A stretch of DNA of 64,000 nucleotides from Enterobacter wuhouensis. Lineage in GTDB: Bacteria > Pseudomonadota > Gammaproteobacteria > Enterobacterales > Enterobacteriaceae. Positions within the stretch are counted from its first letter, which is position 1; every line of letters begins with the position of its first letter. Below are positions 51,628-61,300 of this stretch, one piece after another. A program made the position numbers and the translations under genes. The stretch covers positions 1 to 64,000 of the forward strand of contig NZ_SJOO01000016.1 of the NCBI RefSeq assembly GCF_004331265.1, read 5' to 3'. Below the pieces are notes generated by a model. That model had not been told where the DNA came from. It was given only the letters and a program-made list of their open reading frames with translations, and did not search any database.

Positions 51628-52830
51628 TCATCCGGCGAGTGATTTATGAAGACGCGAAAGCAGAAGCGTCAACACAACCGCGCCCAGGAGCAAAATTCCG
51701 CTCAATGCAAACGTGCTCTGCCAGCCGCTATGATCGAACACCATACCGCCTGCCGTTGAACCTAGCGCAATAGAAAGTTGGATCACGGCGACCATTAACC
51801 CGCCACCGGCTTCGGCATCTTGCGGCAGCGTTCGCGCAATCCATGTCCACCATCCCGTTGGTGCTGCCGTCGCCAGCATCCCCCAGAAGCCTAACAGCAG
51901 GGCAACGATCCACACGCTGTGACCGGTCAGTATCAACACGCCTGCAATGACGGCCATCAGCAGGGGAATGGCGATTAACGTCTGGTAAAACGCCGCGTTC
52001 AGAACCATGGCAACGAGCAGTGTGCCAACAAAACCCGCGACGCCGATCGTGAGTAAAATCAGCGATAAGCCAGAGGGACTGACCTGCGTGACGGTTTCAA
52101 GAAACGGCCGCACATAGGTAAAGAGCGCAAACTGTCCCATAAAGAACAGGCCGCAGGCCAGCAGACCCACAGAAACCGCTCGCTGACGGAACAAACGAAA
52201 AATGCTTCCACGCGAGGCATCGTACTGATTCCCTTTCATACCCGGCAGGCTAAAACACTGCCAGATGAACGCGACTATCGCCACGGGAACGAGGCACAGG
52301 AAGGCGCCGCGCCAGCCAATGGTGGCGCCGAGATAACTCCCGAGCGGGGCGGCGACCACCGTCGCCAGCGCATTCCCCCCGTTGAATATCGCCAGCGCGC
52401 GCGATACCTGATGCTGAGGAACAAGGCGAATTGCCGTTGCGGCAGACATGGACCAGAACCCGCCTATAGCGATACCGATCAGCGCGCGGCCAGTCATGTA
52501 AACCAGATAGTTTGAGGCGAAAGCGATAATCATCCCCGAGAGCGCCATCAGGAGCGTCATTCCCAGCAGAAGGTGTTTGCGGTTCATATTCCCGGCAAGC
52601 CGGGAAAGGAAGAGGCTGGTCAGAACCGCCAGCGCGCCGGAGATGGCGATCCCCTGGCCTGCGAGCCCCTCCGTAACGCCCAGATCTCTGGCAAGAGGGG
52701 TAAGCAGGCTGACGGGCATAAATTCCGAAGCAATCAGGACGAATACGCACAGGGTCATGGCAAAAATACCGCCCCAGTGCGCGCGTTCCTCATTCTGTGA
52801 GGTGGTAGGGTTCAGAGTGGACATAGTCAT
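51628..52830 (-). CDS. MFS efflux transporter (DHA1, NepI/SotB-like)
   Basis: 400 residues with 12 membrane helices. SEFMPVSLLTPLARDLGVTEGL in the first helix and ALIGIAIGGFWSMSAATAIR in the fourth are typical of the DHA1 branch that includes NepI, AraJ and SotB, exporters of nucleosides or sugars. Substrate not readable. It follows the secreted hydrolase by 43 bases on the same strand, so they form an operon, with the LysR gene at 54113 as likely controller. Confidence 0.88.
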   Translation of the reverse strand: MTMSTLNPTTSQNEERAHWGGIFAMTLCVFVLIASEFMPVSLLTPLARDLGVTEGLAGQGIAISGALAVLTSLFLSRLAGNMNRKHLLLGMTLLMALSGMIIAFASNYLVYMTGRALIGIAIGGFWSMSAATAIRLVPQHQVSRALAIFNGGNALATVVAAPLGSYLGATIGWRGAFLCLVPVAIVAFIWQCFSLPGMKGNQYDASRGSIFRLFRQRAVSVGLLACGLFFMGQFALFTYVRPFLETVTQVSPSGLSLILLTIGVAGFVGTLLVAMVLNAAFYQTLIAIPLLMAVIAGVLILTGHSVWIVALLLGFWGMLATAAPTGWWTWIARTLPQDAEAGGGLMVAVIQLSIALGSTAGGMVFDHSGWQSTFALSGILLLGAVVLTLLLSRLHKSLAG

Positions 52831-52873
52831 CTTTCACGAAGGGCCGCCCGCTCAATACGGGCGGCGGAGAGGG

Positions 52874-54001
52874 TTATTTCAGGCTGGTTTTGAAGAACTG
52901 CTCAAACTGGCCGAACGGGATCTTCCCGGCAGCATTGTCATAGAGGTCGACATGGTTCGCGCCCGTAACAATCACCAGTTCCTTCTGCTTACTACCGACC
53001 GCTTTAAACGCATCTTCCGCAAAGTAGCGGGAGTGTGCCTTTTCACCGGTGACGATAAGCGTCGGGATAGTAATTTCACCGGCGTAGCTCAGCAGCGGCA
53101 TATTCATGAACGACAGCGGCATGGTGGGAGTCCAGGCTCCGGTGGAGTTGACGGAGCGCGCGTGGAACCCGCGCGGCATGCGGTAGTAGTCATAGAACTC
53201 CTTCAGCACCGGATGCGGGTCTGCTGGCAACGCCTCGGGCAGAATACGTTCAGCCGCCGTCACCTTGCCGTTCTCATCGACATAAATATCATGGCCGCCG
53301 TGCGCGAAGGTCCCGTTCTCAGCATCTTTCCAGCGCTGTGCGTTCAGATACTGCAGAACGGCCCGGCGGTCAGACGTTGAATAGCGATCTTTCCCGTCGC
53401 CCACGCCGTGGCCCATCGCCCGGCTCATGTCATACATCACGCTGGTGGCGACCGCTTTCACGCGGGTATCCATGGAGGCCGCATTCAGCGCCATACCGCC
53501 CCAGCCGCAGATGCCAAGAATACCAATTCGGTTACGATCAACCTCTTTCTGTAAACCCAGGAAATCCACCGCCGCACTGAAGTCTTCGGTGTTGATATCC
53601 GGAGACGCGACGTTGCGCGGCTGGCCGCCGCTTTCGCCCGTATAGGATGGGTCAAATGCCAGCGTCACAAAACCTTGTTCAGCCATCGTTTGCGCGTACA
53701 GACCGCTCGACTGCTCCTTAACTGCTCCAAACGGACCGCTAACGGCAATGGCAGCCAGCTTGTTGTCGCCACGATCTTTAGGAAGATAAAGATCTCCCAC
53801 CAGGGTGATGCCGTATCGGTTCTGGAAGGACACCTTGCGGTGATCGACTTTGTCACTTTCGGCGAAGGTTTTATCCCATGTGCTCACCATCGAAACAGGT
53901 GCGTTTGGGTTGGTGGTTTCTGCATAACTCATTGTCGTTACTCCACTTAATGATGCGCATAGCAGCATCGCCACGGTTAGTTTTTGGGTGAATGTTTTCA
54001 T
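52874..54001 (-). CDS. Secreted alpha/beta hydrolase with a Cys-type nucleophile elbow
   Basis: 375 residues. Signal peptide MKTFTQKLTVAMLLCASLSG, cleaved near SYA. The hydrolase fold has GDLYLPKD early and the elbow GICGWGGMA near residue 175, where the usual Ser is Cys, as in dienelactone hydrolase-like enzymes. A late His (TGANHVDLYD) completes a plausible triad. The substrate is unknown; DUF-type relatives are called YcjY-like. First gene of an operon with the MFS pump; divergent from a LysR gene. The ATG at 54001 is chosen because the signal peptide starts there; the frame extends 15 codons further. Confidence 0.82.
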   Translation of the reverse strand: MKTFTQKLTVAMLLCASLSGVTTMSYAETTNPNAPVSMVSTWDKTFAESDKVDHRKVSFQNRYGITLVGDLYLPKDRGDNKLAAIAVSGPFGAVKEQSSGLYAQTMAEQGFVTLAFDPSYTGESGGQPRNVASPDINTEDFSAAVDFLGLQKEVDRNRIGILGICGWGGMALNAASMDTRVKAVATSVMYDMSRAMGHGVGDGKDRYSTSDRRAVLQYLNAQRWKDAENGTFAHGGHDIYVDENGKVTAAERILPEALPADPHPVLKEFYDYYRMPRGFHARSVNSTGAWTPTMPLSFMNMPLLSYAGEITIPTLIVTGEKAHSRYFAEDAFKAVGSKQKELVIVTGANHVDLYDNAAGKIPFGQFEQFFKTSLK

Positions 54002-54112
54002 CAGCGTTACCGCGTGTTGTTGTGATGCGACCATTATAATTAGCAAAAATAGTGCTGATTAGAGGCGGGTAAATGCTAAAATTCATACCATATTGTTATA
54101 AATGGGGGCGAA

Positions 54113-54997
54113 ATGGCGAAGCGGGAAAACTACAATGAGCTTTATCTGTTTATGCAGGTGGTGCGTGAGGGAAGTTTTACGGCAGCCGCGCAGCGACTCG
54201 GGCTGGCACAGTCCGGTATCAGCCGTTCGGTGCGTGAACTCGAAGAGCGCCTTGGCGTGCAGCTTCTGGTGCGCACTACGCGAAAATTGTCGCTGACCCA
54301 CGCAGGAGAGCAGCTCTATCAAACCGCCGAGTCTGCGTTTGATGCGCTGGATAGCGGCCTGGCGACGCTGGCACACTATCGCCAGACGCCATGCGGCACG
54401 GTGCGCATCAATGCCAGCCAGCATGCCATTGATAAATGCCTGCTGCCAAAGCTCGCGATGTTTAAGCAACGCTACCCGGACATTCGACTGGAGCTGATAA
54501 ATGAAAGCCGCTTCGTGGACATCATCGCCGAGCGCTTCGACGCAGGGATTCGGCTGGGGCCGGAGGTAGGGCAGGGAATGATTGCCGTGCGCATCACCCC
54601 CGATATGGAAATGGCCGTAGTTGGTACCCCGGAACACTTTCGACGCTACGGTTTCCCCCAGACGCCAGCGGATTTAGCGGCGCATCCCTGTATTGCCTAC
54701 CAGTTCGCCGACGGTAGCCGCTATCATTGGGAGCTGGTTCAGGAGGGGAAGACCGTCACACATCGACCAGAAGGCCAGTGGGGGCTGTCGGACAGCTATA
54801 TGGAAGCCGAGGCCGCCCGGTTGGGGCTTGGGCTGGCCTATGTGCCGGTTGAGCTGGTGACGGACGATTTAGAGCGCGGAACGCTTATTCGGGTTTTGCA
54901 GCGTTACAGCCTGCGTATGGAAGGGATGTTCCTTTATTATCCGCACCGCAACGTGTCGCCCGCACTGAGGGTGGTGATCGATACGCTGAAAATATAG
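54113..54997 (+). CDS. LysR-family regulator of the hydrolase/MFS pair
   Basis: 294 residues. Helix-turn-helix FTAAAQRLGLAQSGISRSVR, effector domain about 90-290 with NASQHAIDKCLLPKL. It is of the AaeR/DsdC-distant, YafC-like branch that often controls adjacent transporters or oxidoreductases. The divergent layout, 111 bases from the hydrolase start, predicts control of that operon. The ligand is unknown. Confidence 0.88.
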   Translation: MAKRENYNELYLFMQVVREGSFTAAAQRLGLAQSGISRSVRELEERLGVQLLVRTTRKLSLTHAGEQLYQTAESAFDALDSGLATLAHYRQTPCGTVRINASQHAIDKCLLPKLAMFKQRYPDIRLELINESRFVDIIAERFDAGIRLGPEVGQGMIAVRITPDMEMAVVGTPEHFRRYGFPQTPADLAAHPCIAYQFADGSRYHWELVQEGKTVTHRPEGQWGLSDSYMEAEAARLGLGLAYVPVELVTDDLERGTLIRVLQRYSLRMEGMFLYYPHRNVSPALRVVIDTLKI

Positions 54998-55040
54998 TTT
55001 TATTTCAGGGATAAATAGAATGTCAGGAACACGCCTTCAT

Positions 55041-55199
55041 TCATTTAGAGGATTTAAAGAGGGTACTGCAAAATGGACAGACAAGTTGAGCGCCTTTCTG
55101 GACGCGGCTAAAGCTGTGTTCTGAATCTTTTGCACAGTTTGGACATGCGCATTTCACTAAATAATTACGATGAGTTTGTGTTTTTTTACGTACTGACAT
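55041..55199 (-). CDS. ynfU: Small zinc-ribbon protein (YnfU-like)
   Basis: 52 residues, read directly from the gap: basic start MSVRKKTQTHRNYLVK, then CACPNCAKD and VCPFCSTLF, a pair of CxxC knuckles about 20 residues apart that should bind one zinc, and a basic end FKSSK. GGAG lies six bases before the ATG. It resembles the YnfU family of small zinc-binding proteins of enterobacteria, judged from memory. Cysteine spacing, ribosome site and a free-standing position make it a real gene. Whether it binds RNA, DNA or only zinc is unknown. The next gene upstream is csp. Confidence 0.8.
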   Translation of the reverse strand: MSVRKKTQTHRNYLVKCACPNCAKDSEHSFSRVQKGAQLVCPFCSTLFKSSK

Positions 55200-55303
55200 A
55201 GGGCGCTCCTGCTAAAAGGGGACAACAACAATACACGTTTAAAATGATAATTACTTATTTTTTTTAACAATATTTGTCGAGATTAAGACGTCAGAAAGTA
55301 TAA

Positions 55304-55328
55304 ATAAAAAACCCGCACGGGGCGGGTT
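55304..55328 (-). terminator. Terminator of the cold-shock gene
   Basis: AACCCGC / GCGGGTT around a five-base loop, followed on the minus strand by TTTTTATTTA. It lies about 80 bases after the csp stop. Confidence 0.85.
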
Positions 55329-55408
55329 CTTTTTATTATCAGTAGCATTTAACTGCTCGGGCCAAGGCCGTCATCGCTATCGCAAGCGCCACTGATAACG
55401 AGCACCTA

Positions 55409-55621
55409 TTACAGTGCTGTGACGTTACCGGCCGCAGGGCCTTTAGCGCCATTTTCAATGGTGAAGGACACTTTCTGGCCTTCGTCCAGAGTTTTGAAGT
55501 TATCGCCCTGGATTGCAGAGAAATGCACGAATACATCTTTGCTGCCGTCGTCAGGAGTGATAAAGCCAAAACCTTTATCTGCGTTGAACCATTTTACTAA
55601 ACCAGTCATTTTATTAGACAT
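55409..55621 (-). CDS. CspA-family cold-shock protein
   Basis: 70 residues of single OB-fold. RNP1 is KGFGFI, RNP2 is VFVHF, preceded by MTGLVKWFNADK as in E. coli CspB/CspG/CspI. It binds single-stranded RNA and melts secondary structure during cold adaptation. The ATG at 55621 gives the standard 70-residue length, with AAGGAA upstream; the longer frame is leader RNA. A long structured 5' leader precedes it, so it is probably cold-inducible. Which paralogue (CspB, G or I) cannot be decided. Confidence 0.94.
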   Translation of the reverse strand: MSNKMTGLVKWFNADKGFGFITPDDGSKDVFVHFSAIQGDNFKTLDEGQKVSFTIENGAKGPAAGNVTAL

Positions 55622-55792
55622 AGATAATTCCTTAATTGATGAGCCACATAGTGCGGCGATGATGGCCTGTAGTGAGAGTGACTTATTTGGCACTTAGGAG
55701 AAGGCTCATGAAGAAGGGATATCTAAGGATAGCACTTGAAATGAGGACTGCTTTACTAAAACTGCTTTCATAAGGTCTGTTTTCCAAACCGA
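55622..55792 (-). promoter_or_regulatory. cspA-type leader RNA with cold box
   Basis: About 170 nt of untranslated leader. On the minus strand it opens with CGGTTTGGAAAACAGACC, which resembles the cold box at the 5' end of cspA-family mRNAs, and a TTAATA -10 lies about eight bases upstream. AAGCAGT...AGTCC elements also recall cspA. Such leaders refold with temperature to expose the ribosome site. The remaining 213 bases to the VOC gene hold nothing else I can name. Confidence 0.7.
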
Positions 55793-56005
55793 TGACGCTA
55801 TTAAGACACAGAATATTTTTTTCCGCAACGTAAATATTATTTTATTTTAACCATTTAAACACCCGGATGGCTGAACGGCAGGCAATTAATTCAGGCCGCT
55901 ACAAGCGCTAAATATGCCCACCGTTATGCTGGCGTTCACCATTAGACGGGGAGATGGCGTTAGTAGTATAAGTACGATTCATTTTCAGGCAATGAGGGAC
56001 GATGG

Positions 56006-56443
56006 ATGTTGCAAAATTTACCCGGAATTGACGTTCTGTTTATCGCTGGGTTTGGGCCCATTTCGCAAAATACCGAGTCCAGCGCCGAATTTTATGTGCA
56101 CACGCTTGGGTTGCCGCTTAAGCCAATGGAGGGTAATTGTGATTACCTTTCGGCAGAAGAAGGGCAGCTGGACGGCGTTAAGCATTTTGCGGTCTGGCCC
56201 CTGTCGCAGGCATCGGGTTCATGTTTCGGGACCGACCTGTGGCCTGTTGAATACCCGATACCGCAGGGGTGGATCGAATATGAGGTACAGGAGCTTCATT
56301 CCGCTACGACCCTCCTTAAAGAGAAGGGATATCGCGTGTTGGTGGACAACCGTACAGAGCCGTGGGGTCAAACCGTTACCCGATTACTGAGCCCCGAAGG
56401 GCTGCTCACCGGGCTCACGATAACCCCGTGGCTTCGCGGATAA
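56006..56443 (+). CDS. VOC-superfamily (glyoxalase/bleomycin resistance-like) protein
   Basis: 145 residues, two beta-alpha-beta-beta-beta units: SSAEFYVHTLGLPLKPM in the first half and TTLLKEKGYRVLVDNRTEPW then SPEGLLTGLTITP in the second. VOC proteins include glyoxalase I, dioxygenases and antibiotic-binding proteins; metal ligands are not obvious, so a binding role is as likely as catalysis. GAGGGA lies before the ATG. It converges on rarA with ten bases between stops. Confidence 0.82.
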   Translation: MLQNLPGIDVLFIAGFGPISQNTESSAEFYVHTLGLPLKPMEGNCDYLSAEEGQLDGVKHFAVWPLSQASGSCFGTDLWPVEYPIPQGWIEYEVQELHSATTLLKEKGYRVLVDNRTEPWGQTVTRLLSPEGLLTGLTITPWLRG

Positions 56444-56453
56444 TGCCCATTCT

Positions 56454-56822
56454 TTAATGCGTACCCGTGCGGATAATGGCTTTATCCGCTTCCATGGTGC
56501 CGACACTTCGGCGCCATGCGCCGGGAGCCTGACCATACTGACGCTTGAAGCTACGGTTGAAGGACTGCTGAGAGTCAAAGCCCAGCGCAATCGCTACGTT
56601 CAAAATCGGTTCATCGCTGCGGCTAAGACGCTCAACCGATTTTTGCAGCTTTTGTGCGCGAATGTACCCGGCGAGGGGGTATCCCGTATGTTCTTTGAAG
56701 AGGCGCTGGAGGTGCCATTTCGAGTAGCCGGAGCGTCTTGAAACGGTTTCAATATCCAGACGGCTATCCAGGTTGTTATCAATCCAGTCGAGCAAATCGT
56801 GCATAAATGCGCCAGTGTTCAT
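56454..56822 (-). CDS. rarA: RarA, AraC-family activator of oqxAB
   Basis: 122 residues, a stand-alone two-HTH domain like MarA, SoxS and RamA. First HTH: IETVSRRSGYSKWHLQRLFK; second: ILNVAIALGFDSQQSFNRSF. In Klebsiella and Enterobacter RarA is encoded divergently from oqxAB and raises OqxAB (and AcrAB) levels, giving multidrug resistance when overexpressed. The place is exactly the same here. The ATG at 56822 is used; a second ATG six codons in is possible. The shared 333-base gap with oqxA carries repeated TTAAATGCAAC motifs. Confidence 0.9.
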   Translation of the reverse strand: MNTGAFMHDLLDWIDNNLDSRLDIETVSRRSGYSKWHLQRLFKEHTGYPLAGYIRAQKLQKSVERLSRSDEPILNVAIALGFDSQQSFNRSFKRQYGQAPGAWRRSVGTMEADKAIIRTGTH

Positions 56823-57155
56823 GGTGTTACCCCCACGCAGAAAATAAAAAGCATCTTTGTCTGTTGCATTTAAAGTTGGCCTGGTTTGACGTTAATTGCA
56901 AGTTTTATTGTTGCATTTAATTCCCTGGCCGAAACAGGGCTTTTTCGGTTGCCTCAAATAGCACATAAAGTGCAACAATTATTCTTGCACTTAATTAAGC
57001 GCCTTCCTACAATCGCCGCGATAGTGTATTCGCAACTGTTACAGTTTTGTGGCGATGAACGGCACAAATGGCCTTAAGCCTGCCCGGACAAAGGAAGTGG
57101 CGCGGCGTCTCTCGCTGCGTCTTGCCCGGCGGCTACAATTACCGGAATAAAAATA
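56823..57155. promoter_or_regulatory. rarA-oqxA divergent control region
   Basis: Plus-strand promoter for oqxA: TTGCAC at 56985-56990, 17-base spacer, TACAAT at 57008-57013. The -35 is the right arm of a palindrome AAGTGCAA-N9-TTGCACTT (56968-56992). A mar-box-like site (ATAGCAC, then GTGCAAC, 56958-56976) overlaps its left arm. Further half-site-like copies GTTGCATTTAA lie at 56863-56873 and 56910-56920, nearer rarA. A hairpin CCCTG / CAGGG with T5 lies at 56923-56945. The palindrome is the best candidate for OqxR. Confidence 0.7.
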
Positions 57156-58331
57156 ATGAGCCTGCAAAAAACCTGGGGTAACTTTCATCTGAACGCGCTG
57201 GGGGCGGTGATACTCTCCCTGGCGCTCGCCGGCTGTGATGACAGCGTCGCGCAAAACGCCGCGCCACCCGCGCCCGACGTCAGCGCCGCTGACGTGGTCG
57301 TAAAATCCATTAGCCAGTGGGACAGCTTTAACGGGCGGATCGAAGCGGTGGAAAGCGTTCAGCTTCGTCCCCGCGTCTCTGGCTACATTGATAAAGTGAA
57401 TTACACAGACGGCCAGGAGGTGAAAAAGGGCGAAGTGCTGTTCACTATCGACGACAGAACCTATCGCGCCGCCCTGGAACAGGCGCAGGCAACGCTGGCG
57501 AGAGCCAAAACGCAGGCCAGTCTGGCGCGAAGTGAAGCTAATCGTACCGATAAGCTGGTCAACACCAACGTGGTGTCCCGTGAGGAGTGGGAGCAGCGTC
57601 GTTCAGCAGCCACTCAGGCGCAGGCCGACATTCGCGCAGCGCAGGCAGCCGTTGACGCCGCCCAGCTTAACCTGGATTTCACCAAAGTGACCGCGCCGAT
57701 TGATGGGCGCGCCAGCCGCGCGTTGATCACCAGCGGTAATCTGGTCACCGCAGGCGACAGCGCGAGCGTACTCACCACGCTGGTCTCCCAGAAGACGGTT
57801 TACGTCTACTTTGACGTGGATGAGTCAACCTACCTTCACTACCAAAATCTGGCCCGCAGCGGGCAGGGGGCGTCCAGCCATCACACGGCGCTGCCGGTTG
57901 AGATTGGCCTTACCGGTGAGGAGGGCTATCCCCATCAGGGCAAAGTGGATTTTCTGGACAATCAGCTAACGCCGAGTACCGGCACCATCCGCATGCGTGC
58001 GCTGCTGGACAACGCCCAGCGTCAGTTCACGCCGGGGCTGTTTGCCCGCGTACGCCTGCCGGGCAGCGCGGAATTCAAAGCCACACTGGTTGACGACAAA
58101 GCGGTGCTGACCGATCAGGATCGTAAGTATGTCTATATCGTTGATAAAGAAGGGAAGGCGCAGCGCCGCGATATCACGCCGGGGCGTCTGGCTGACGGTT
58201 TACGCATCGTGCAGCAGGGGTTGAAGCCTGGCGATAAAGTCATCGTCGATGGCTTACAAAAAGTGTTTATGCCGGGCATGCCGGTAAACGCTAAAGCCGT
58301 TGCCATGAACGCCAGCGCCGCCCTCAACTGA
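57156..58331 (+). CDS. oqxA: OqxA, RND efflux periplasmic adaptor
   Basis: 391 residues. Lipoprotein-type signal ending LALAGC, with Cys near residue 27 as the expected lipid anchor. Then come the membrane-fusion domains: lipoyl/hairpin (VESVQLRPRVSGYIDKVNY, helical hairpin about 95-165), beta-barrel and membrane-proximal domain. It joins OqxB to an outer-membrane channel such as TolC. It reads almost like Klebsiella OqxA (same length). A channel gene is absent here. oqxB follows after 23 bases. Confidence 0.95.
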   Translation: MSLQKTWGNFHLNALGAVILSLALAGCDDSVAQNAAPPAPDVSAADVVVKSISQWDSFNGRIEAVESVQLRPRVSGYIDKVNYTDGQEVKKGEVLFTIDDRTYRAALEQAQATLARAKTQASLARSEANRTDKLVNTNVVSREEWEQRRSAATQAQADIRAAQAAVDAAQLNLDFTKVTAPIDGRASRALITSGNLVTAGDSASVLTTLVSQKTVYVYFDVDESTYLHYQNLARSGQGASSHHTALPVEIGLTGEEGYPHQGKVDFLDNQLTPSTGTIRMRALLDNAQRQFTPGLFARVRLPGSAEFKATLVDDKAVLTDQDRKYVYIVDKEGKAQRRDITPGRLADGLRIVQQGLKPGDKVIVDGLQKVFMPGMPVNAKAVAMNASAALN

Positions 58332-58354
58332 TCCCTTACCTGAGAATCCAACCC

Positions 58355-61300
58355 ATGGACTTTTCCCGTTTTTTCATCGACAGGCCGATTTTTGCGGCCG
58401 TACTGTCGATTATGATTTTTATCACCGGATTGATCGCCATCCCGCTGCTGCCGGTGAGCGAATATCCTGACGTCGTCCCGCCAAGCGTGCAGGTGCGCGC
58501 GGAGTATCCGGGCGCCAACCCGAAAGTGATTGCCGAGACCGTGGCGACGCCGCTGGAAGAGGCGATCAACGGCGTAGAGAACATGATGTACATGAAGTCC
58601 GTCGCGGGTTCTGACGGCGTGCTGGTGACCACCGTCACCTTCCGTCCGGGTACCGATCCGGATCAGGCGCAGGTACAGGTGCAAAACCGCGTCGCGCAGG
58701 CCGAGGCGCGTCTGCCGGAAGACGTGCGGCGTTTGGGCATCACGACCCAGAAGCAGTCACCGACGCTGACGCTGGTGGTGCATCTGTTTTCACCTAACGG
58801 CAAATACGATTCGCTGTATATGCGCAACTACGCCACGCTGAAGGTGAAGGACGAGCTGGCGCGCCTGCCCGGCGTTGGCCAGATCCAGATTTTCGGCTCG
58901 GGCGAATACGCGATGCGCGTCTGGCTGGATCCCAACAAGGTGGCGGCGCGCGGGCTGACGGCCTCGGACGTGGTCACGGCGATGCAGGAGCAGAACGTGC
59001 AGGTCTCTGCCGGGCAGCTCGGCGCCGAGCCGCTGCCGAAAGAGAGCGATTTCCTGATCTCCATTAACGCCCAGGGGCGTCTGCATACCGAAGAAGAGTT
59101 CGGCAATGTTGTCCTGAAAACGACGCAGGACGGTACGGTGGTGCGCCTGCGCGACGTGGCGCGGATTGAAATGGGTTCCGGCAGCTATGCGCTGCGTTCC
59201 CAGCTGAACAATAAAGACGCGGTCGGGATTGGTATTTTCCAGTCGCCGGGGGCGAACGCCATCGATCTGTCTAACGCGGTGCGCGCGAAAATGGACGAAC
59301 TGTCCACGCGCTTCCCGGAAGATATGAAGTGGGCGGCACCTTACGACCCGACCGTTTTCGTGCGTGACTCCATCCGCGCGGTGGTGCAAACGCTGCTGGA
59401 AGCGGTGGTGCTGGTAGTACTGGTGGTGATCCTGTTCCTGCAAACCTGGCGCGCGTCGATCATTCCGCTGATCGCGGTGCCGGTTTCAGTGGTGGGGACC
59501 TTCAGCATTCTCTATCTGCTGGGCTTCTCGTTGAATACCCTGAGCTTGTTCGGGCTGGTATTAGCCATCGGTATCGTGGTGGACGATGCCATCGTGGTGG
59601 TGGAGAACGTTGAGCGAAATATCGAGGAGGGGCTTGCCCCGCTTGCGGCGGCGCATCAGGCGATGCGCGAAGTATCCGGGCCGATTATCGCCATTGCGCT
59701 GGTGCTGTGCGCGGTGTTTGTGCCGATGGCGTTTCTCTCCGGCGTTACCGGGCAGTTCTACAAGCAGTTTGCGGTGACTATCGCGATTTCCACGGTGATC
59801 TCCGCCATCAACTCGCTGACGCTCTCTCCGGCGCTGGCGGCGCTGCTGTTAAAGCCGCACGGCGCGCCGAAAGATTTCCCGACCCGGCTTATCGATCGTC
59901 TGTTCGGCTGGATTTTCCGTCCGTTTAACCGCTTTTTCCACCGCAGCTCGAACGGCTATCAGGGGCTGGTGGGCAAAACGCTGGGCCGACGGGGCGCGGT
60001 GTTTGCGGTATACCTGCTGCTGCTGTGCGCCGCTGGCGTGATGTTTAAAACCGTCCCCGGCGGGTTTATTCCGACGCAGGACAAGCTGTACCTGATTGGC
60101 GGCGTGAAGATGCCGGAAGGTTCGTCGCTGGCGCGCACCGACGCGGTGATCCGCAAGATGAGCGAAATCGGGATGAATACCGAAGGCGTGGACTACGCGG
60201 TCGCGTTTCCCGGCCTGAACGCGCTGCAGTTCACCAACACGCCGAATACCGGGACGGTCTTCTTTGGCCTGAAACCGTTCGACCAGCGTAAACATACTGC
60301 TGCGGAAATAAACGCGGAGATCAACGCGAAAATCGCGCAAATTCAGGAAGGCTTTGGCTTCTCCATCCTGCCGCCGCCGATTTTAGGGCTGGGTCAGGGA
60401 TCGGGCTATTCCCTGTACATTCAGGATCGCGGCGGTCTGGGCTATGGCGCGCTGCAAAACGCGGTAAACACCATGTCCGGGGCGATTATGCAGACGCCGG
60501 GTATGCACTTCCCGATCTCAACCTATCAGGCTAACGTTCCGCAGCTGGACGTGATGGTTGACCGCGACAAGGCGAAAGCGCAGGGCGTGTCGTTGACCGA
60601 TCTTTTCGGTACGCTGCAAACCTATCTGGGCTCGTCGTACGTGAATGATTTTAACCAGTTCGGGCGCACCTGGCGCGTAATGGCGCAGGCCGACGGCCAG
60701 TTCCGCGACAGCGTCGAGGACATCGCGAATTTGCGCACCCGTAACAGCCAGGGCGAAATGGTGCCGATTGGCAGTATGGTGAATATCACGACCACCTACG
60801 GCCCGGACCCGGTGATCCGCTACAACGGTTACCCGGCGGCAGATCTGATTGGCGATGCCGACCCGCGCGTGCTCTCTTCCGCGCAGGCGATGGCGCAGCT
60901 GGAAGGAATGTCTAAGCAGATCCTGCCCAACGGCATGAATATAGAATGGACGGATCTGAGCTTCCAGCAGGCGACGCAGGGCAATACGGCGCTGATCGTC
61001 TTCCCGGTCGCGGTGCTGCTGGCGTTCCTGGTTCTGGCGGCGCTGTATGAAAGCTGGACGCTGCCGCTGGCGGTGATCCTAATCGTGCCGATGACCCTGC
61101 TGTCCGCGCTGTTTGGCGTTTGGCTGACGGGCGGCGATAACAACGTGTTCGTGCAGGTGGGGCTGGTTGTGCTGATGGGGCTGGCGTGTAAAAACGCGAT
61201 TCTTATCGTGGAGTTTGCCCGCGAGCTGGAAATGCAGGGGAAAGGGATTATGGAAGCCGCGCTGGAGGCCTGCCGCCTGCGTTTACGTCCGATAGTGATG

